Source: Cytobacillus oceanisediminis
GTDB lineage: Bacteria > Bacillota > Bacilli > Bacillales > Cytobacillaceae
Assembly (NCBI RefSeq): GCF_007830235.1
Contig: NZ_VLKI01000001.1
Span: 489,790 to 553,789, forward strand
DNA length: 64,000 nt
Direction: 5' to 3'
This document shows, piece after piece, positions 60,492 to 64,000 of this stretch (the stretch's first letter is position 1; each line of letters begins with the position of its first letter). The translations under genes were made by a program, and so were the position numbers. A model generated the notes under the pieces. That model worked only from the letters and a program-made list of their open reading frames with translations, was not told the origin of the DNA and did not search any database.

Positions 60492-61937
60492 ATGTTTCAA
60501 TTGGATTGGAAACCTGACAGAAAATCGAAAACACCCATTTATAAACAGCTGGCCATATATATAGAGAACGGGATTGCTGATGGCACTTTTCCCCCTGACA
60601 AACCGCTTCCCTCTGAAAGAGGATTGGCAAAGCAGTTTGATATAAATAGAAGCACGGTTGTTGCTTCCTATGATGAACTTGAGTCAAATGGGATCATTAA
60701 TCGAAATAGAGGCAGCGGAACAACGATTAGTAAAGATATTTGGGGGATGGCAAAGAAAAGAATTCCAAGCTGGAACAGGTACATTGAAGCGGGTTCATTT
60801 TTGCCCAATATGCCTGTAACCCAAAGAATCCATAAAGAACTGGCAGAGACAAAGCTGATCAATTTAGCCAGCGGGGAATTGTCTCAGGATCTTTTTCCGA
60901 TGGATTCGCTAAGGGAGATCACTTCGAACAGATCCTTTATCGGGACTTTGGGATATGACCATCCCCAAGGAAATGGAATTCTTAGAGAAACCCTGGCTGC
61001 CCATGTTAAAAAATTTAAAGAAATTGAGACGAACGCATCATCTATCTTGATTACATCCGGTGCACAGCAGGCCTTGCATCTTGTTGTTCAATGCCTGTTA
61101 AAACCTGGAGATGCAGTTGCGATTGAGGACCCTTCCTATCACTACAGCCTTCCGATATTTAAATCAGCAGGAATAAAAACCTATTATTTAAAAGTAGATA
61201 AGGATGGACTAAACCCAAACGTTATTACTGCACTATATAAAAAGCACCGAATAAAAATGATCTTTTTAAATCCTATTTTTCAGAATCCTACAGGTACTTT
61301 ATTGCCTGAAGAACGGCGCAGAAAAATTCTTGAATTGTCTTCTGAGTATGGAATTCCTGTGGTGGAAGATGATCCATACAGCTTAACACCCTTTACTGGG
61401 GAAAGAATGAGGACCCTTAAATCGATGGATATGAACGGGAATGTTTTATATATAAGCTCACTCACAAAAATCGTTGCTTCAGGGCTGAGAATTGGTTGGA
61501 TTATTGGTCCGAGATCCGTGATTGAAAGATTATCAGATGCAAAGCAGCAGGTCGATTTTGGACATGGCAGTTACTCTCAATGGATTGCCAATGATTTTTT
61601 AGAATCCAGGAACTTTGAATCCCATATTGACCACTTAGTTAAGCAATTAGAACGGCGAGGGAACCAAATCGTTAACAGTCTTCAGACCCTTCTAAAAGAT
61701 CAAATTGAATATACCATTCCTCAAGGAGGAATACATCTTTGGTGCAGGATCAAAAAAGAGCACAATGAAATTCAATTGCTCGAAGAATCTATAAAGAGAG
61801 GAGTCATCTACGTTCCAGGGACAACAATGGGATCTGAGAGCGGATTTGTACGTTTCACTTATGCAAGGGAAAAAGAAGATAACATACATGAAGGAATAAA
61901 ACGATTTACTGATGCCCTTGCATCTATAAAGAATTGA
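60492..61937 (+). CDS. MocR-family (GntR/aminotransferase) transcriptional regulator
   Basis: 481 residues, usual MocR length. N-terminal GntR winged helix: IYKQLAIYIENGIADGTFPP, LPSERGLAKQFDINRSTVVA. C-terminal fold-type-I aminotransferase domain: LGYDHPQGNGILRETLAAHV, FLNPIFQNPTGTLLPEERRR, VVEDDPYSL, and the PLP Lys in SSLTKIVASGLRIGWI. GabR/PdxR-type proteins regulate vitamin B6, G-aminobutyrate or amino acid genes. No adjacent target is obvious. Confidence 0.93.
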   Translation: MFQLDWKPDRKSKTPIYKQLAIYIENGIADGTFPPDKPLPSERGLAKQFDINRSTVVASYDELESNGIINRNRGSGTTISKDIWGMAKKRIPSWNRYIEAGSFLPNMPVTQRIHKELAETKLINLASGELSQDLFPMDSLREITSNRSFIGTLGYDHPQGNGILRETLAAHVKKFKEIETNASSILITSGAQQALHLVVQCLLKPGDAVAIEDPSYHYSLPIFKSAGIKTYYLKVDKDGLNPNVITALYKKHRIKMIFLNPIFQNPTGTLLPEERRRKILELSSEYGIPVVEDDPYSLTPFTGERMRTLKSMDMNGNVLYISSLTKIVASGLRIGWIIGPRSVIERLSDAKQQVDFGHGSYSQWIANDFLESRNFESHIDHLVKQLERRGNQIVNSLQTLLKDQIEYTIPQGGIHLWCRIKKEHNEIQLLEESIKRGVIYVPGTTMGSESGFVRFTYAREKEDNIHEGIKRFTDALASIKN

Positions 61938-61959
61938 GAACTCTCTATCTCTTTACAAG

Positions 61960-61992
61960 AAAAAAGGCAGCCCATAAAAGACTGTCTTTTTC
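61960..61992. terminator. Terminator shared by the MocR gene and the 62008 gene
   Basis: AAAAAAGGCAG/CTGTCTTTTT stem with T runs on both strands. Confidence 0.8.
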
Positions 61993-62007
61993 CATTTTCC
62001 TATTACA

Positions 62008-62328
62008 CTAACTCCCGTGTACTGCCAAAAAACTATTTTGCAGGCTCTCGGAAATCAAACTATACTCAATTACTTTTTTCTTATACAGTTTGACAACATC
62101 AATACGGTCGTTGTAACTGTATATCCATAACGTGACATCTATATTTCGGCTATTAACATCAATAACGATTGGTGTTCCACTATTCACTGGATGTAAAAAA
62201 TTTTGCTCGTTCCCCGGATGTATATAATGTCTTTTAATAAATATCGCTTCGTTGAAGTAATTTATAATATTAAGTTTTTCCTCGCCTTCCAATCTCATAC
62301 CAGAGATGGTTATCGTAACATCTTTCAC
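62008..62328 (-). CDS. Hypothetical protein
   Basis: 106 residues, probably all-beta: MKDVTITISGMRLEGEEKLN, INYFNEAIFIKRHYIHPGNE, TPIVIDVNSRNIDVTLWIYS, YNDRIDVVKLYKKKVIEYSL. No signal or membrane helix. No clear family and only a weak ribosome site (AAAGATGT), so the call rests on length and amino-acid composition. An additional 42-codon frame (62335-62460, minus) upstream resembles a fragment, not a complete gene. Confidence 0.5.
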   Translation of the reverse strand: MKDVTITISGMRLEGEEKLNIINYFNEAIFIKRHYIHPGNEQNFLHPVNSGTPIVIDVNSRNIDVTLWIYSYNDRIDVVKLYKKKVIEYSLISESLQNSFLAVHGS

Positions 62329-62508
62329 ATTTAGCTTGGAATGAGTTTCAAATTTACTGATAAGCCAATAAACTGTGCCAGGGCAGACAGGTCAAAAGTA
62401 TTTTTAATAAACTTACGTGTATGATTGGAACCAAAACAGCCCATGTCATATTTCATCATCTCCGTTATACTCTGCAATATAGGCTGGACCCAGGGTCTTT
62501 TTTAATTA

Positions 62509-62700
62509 TTAAGCCCGCCAAATGTAGATTCCAAGTGAAGCTAATGCTATAAATATAATCACCACATATATTAAAGTTAAATTTGTTGTATTCCTTTTTG
62601 TCGAACTTCCATAGTTTTCGTCAGCCTTCTCTGTCAGCAGCAATGTCGAAACCACGGCAAAAATTAAAATTAAAATAACCAATCCAAGCATTAATTCCAT
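62509..62700 (-). CDS. Small two-helix membrane protein
   Basis: 63 residues from ATG 62700 (GAGGTG four bases upstream). Helix 1 MELMLGLVILILIFAVVSTL, a short polar loop KADENYGSSTKRNTT, helix 2 LTLIYVVIIFIALASLGIYI. No family recognised; the architecture is like small holin- or stress-type membrane proteins. Confidence 0.55.
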   Translation of the reverse strand: MELMLGLVILILIFAVVSTLLLTEKADENYGSSTKRNTTNLTLIYVVIIFIALASLGIYIWRA

Positions 62701-62721
62701 GCTGCACCTCTTCATTATCAT

Positions 62722-63329
62722 GATTAATTTTAGAAAAAAGCTATAAATAAATTTTTAAAGCTTTTTTATAAATAAATCATAACGTACATGAATCGATAAA
62801 TAACCATCCACTTTGGAATAAAATTAACCATCCACTTTTATCTTCTAACTTCCAAGCAGTGTAACCGGCTCTTTATATTCACCTAAATTCTCTTCTTTGC
62901 AGAAGACTTAACTTTATTTATATTGCAATTAACCTCTTAAGTATAAGTATGACACAAATATCGTTCGTAAAAAGGGGTGAAGGACTAATATCAATAAATG
63001 ATCTGGTAAAATGTCCTCCGTAAGGGGCATAAGCGACAAGTGTTATAAATGAGCTGTCTATTAAAGCAATAACCTATTTAATCTATGAGAAAAAGCCTCT
63101 CAACACTAGCTAGAGGCTCTAATTAATAAATTTTATTAATTTTCTATATCACGTCTGTTAAAACCAACAAACCCTAATAATGACCGAACGATAGCCACAA
63201 TGGTTAATAGTTAATAGCGGCATAAATAGTTATTGATATCTAGGTCTTCGTTAGTTATTAAGCAAATAGACTAGGTGCCGGATCAATAGAAAATAAAAGC
63301 ACTCTATTGACTCAGCTCCTATTATTTTT
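62722..63329. other. Gene-poor spacer with a decayed small membrane-protein gene
   Basis: Minus strand 63140-63210 can read LTIVAIVRSLLGFVGFNRRD IEN then a stop; a 7-bp tandem duplication (CTATTAA twice, near 63207-63220) shifts the frame upstream of it. A hairpin AGCCTCT/AGAGGCT follows at 63094-63118 with TTTTTCTC on the minus strand, a plausible terminator. Otherwise nothing is seen. Confidence 0.4.
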
Positions 63330-63671
63330 TTATTTCAAAGTAATTTGAACATTTGATGAGCCTCTATTTTTGCTGGAAACAGAAATTCCAGCCCCGCCCT
63401 TCTCTTGAATAAATTCCAGAACGACTTTCCTTTTTACACCTGCCGCGTCAATACTGTATACTTTCTCGGAACCAGGTGCTAGAGTATCTTCGTATTTAGG
63501 CTTATTATTGAAAAAAATAGGCAAGGATTCTTGAGAATCTGAATCTTTATCGTAGGCTCTTAGCTTAAATGACCGGCTATTTTCTTCTGTGCTATTTATT
63601 ATTTTTACAAGTAAATTTTCTTTGCCATTTTTAGCAGGAATGCTACAGCGCGAGACTTTCCTTTTAGCCAT
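63330..63671 (-). CDS. Hypothetical beta-rich protein next to the EA-repeat protein
   Basis: 113 residues with AGGAGGAG upstream. MAKRKVSRCSIPAKNGKENL, LVKIINSTEENSRSFKLRAY, YEDTLAPGSEKVYSIDAAGV, KRKVVLEFIQEKGGAGISVS, SKNRGSSNVQITLK. Alternating strands suggest a jelly-roll-like structural domain. No signal or membrane helix. It follows the EA-repeat gene by 23 bases, so the two are almost certainly one operon; a spore-surface or structural role is a guess from composition only. Confidence 0.6.
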   Translation of the reverse strand: MAKRKVSRCSIPAKNGKENLLVKIINSTEENSRSFKLRAYDKDSDSQESLPIFFNNKPKYEDTLAPGSEKVYSIDAAGVKRKVVLEFIQEKGGAGISVSSKNRGSSNVQITLK

Positions 63672-63694
63672 CTAATCTCCTCCTTCTCTTCTTA

Positions 63695-64000
63695 TTAATC
63701 TTCTTTTCTGAGGGAATTAAGAGCATCAAGGATTGCTTGACGATTGCTGTTTCCATCTTGCTGCATTAAATTTAGTGTATTTTTCAAGCTGGAAATTAAT
63801 GAGTCTTCATAATTAGAATCTTGCTTCCCCCTTAATGCTTCAAGAAGTGCAAGTTGTGACATAGCTATTGCTAAAAAGGAAGCGTTGTTATCACAATAAC
63901 CTACCATTATATTATGCCCGGTTTTTGCAATAATGTTATTGTTTTCAAAACTATTATTTGCTTGTGCTTCTGCCTCTGCTTCTGCTTCTGCTTCTGCTTC
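63695..64000 (-). CDS. EA-repeat protein, 5' end beyond the window
   Basis: 101 codons are visible with the N-terminus off the right edge. The visible part opens with EAEAEAEAEAEAQAN, encoded by a GCTTCT-type hexanucleotide repeat, then NSFENNNIIAKTGHNIMVGY, CDNNASFLAIAMSQLALLEA, LRGKQDSNYEDSLISSLKNT, LNLMQQDGNSNRQAILDALN. After the repeat, the rest is predicted to be helical. No family name known to me; a low-complexity Glu-Ala stalk joined to a short helical domain suggests a surface or spore-coat structural protein. Confidence 0.65.
   Translation of the reverse strand, partial: EAEAEAEAEAEAQANNSFENNNIIAKTGHNIMVGYCDNNASFLAIAMSQLALLEALRGKQDSNYEDSLISSLKNTLNLMQQDGNSNRQAILDALNSLRKED
63958..64000. 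repeat. Hexanucleotide microsatellite encoding Glu-Ala
   Basis: GCTTCT repeated about six times with GCCTCT variants, running off the window. Copy changes of six bases keep the reading frame. Confidence 0.9.

Overview
The window comes from a low-G+C, endospore-forming Firmicute of the Bacillaceae (Bacillus/Cytobacillus-like). The evidence is CwlJ, CsgA, YteA-type and Spo0E-like sporulation genes, a ComK-family protein, strong AGGAGG ribosome sites, and B. subtilis-type regulators (AnsR, PutR, YwnA-like Rrf2). No rRNA, tRNA, CRISPR array, transposase or integrase was seen.

Layout. (1) 1-3.4 kb: nikA-nikB-nikC metal/peptide ABC transporter genes behind a near-consensus promoter, with a Fur-box-like palindrome just downstream of the -10. 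(2) 3.5-21.1 kb: an accessory region of small single genes (SRPBCC, dienelactone hydrolase, monooxygenase, three DinB copies, cold-shock protein, DUF3221 lipoprotein, SDR, AraC, NmrA/Rrf2 pair, DUF3291, CBO0543 family, CwlJ) mixed with many truncated, frameshifted or nonsense-interrupted relics. About twenty copies of one ~60-90 bp element occur here, often within 30 bases 3' of a stop codon and oriented with the gene. The organisation resembles a cassette array; I saw no copy after 21.1 kb. (3) 22-24.3 kb: Spo0E-like protein and a chemotaxis receptor. (4) 24.6-40.2 kb: a visibly G+C-richer phosphonate/phosphate block: carbon-phosphorus lyase genes phnG-H-I-J-K-M-L, transporter genes phnD-C-E-E, phnF, a hexapeptide acyltransferase, a PHP phosphoesterase (candidate PhnPP) and two Tat-exported metallophosphoesterases. 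PhoP-box-like hexamers precede three of the units. The block lies between a degraded comK-like fragment and an intact comK-like gene in direct orientation. (5) 41-51 kb: galE, YwaF, the ansAB operon with divergent ansR, and a proline catabolism cluster (putR, P5C dehydrogenase, proline dehydrogenase) whose proline dehydrogenase gene is interrupted at a 23-bp tandem duplication. (6) 51-64 kb: hypothetical membrane proteins, a YqcI/YcgG (GntA-like) protein, csgA, yteA, a P450, DUF421, MarR, alpha-carbonic anhydrase, a MocR regulator and two proteins of unknown role at the right edge, one with a Glu-Ala dipeptide repeat.

Three intergenic tandem arrays stand out: ten copies of a CCGATA motif at 20-bp spacing upstream of the phn genes, and two 52-bp-period arrays at 52.3 and 54.9 kb. 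The most promising undescribed system is the repeat-delimited cassette-like region; the comK-bounded phosphonate block and the phased 20-bp array come next.
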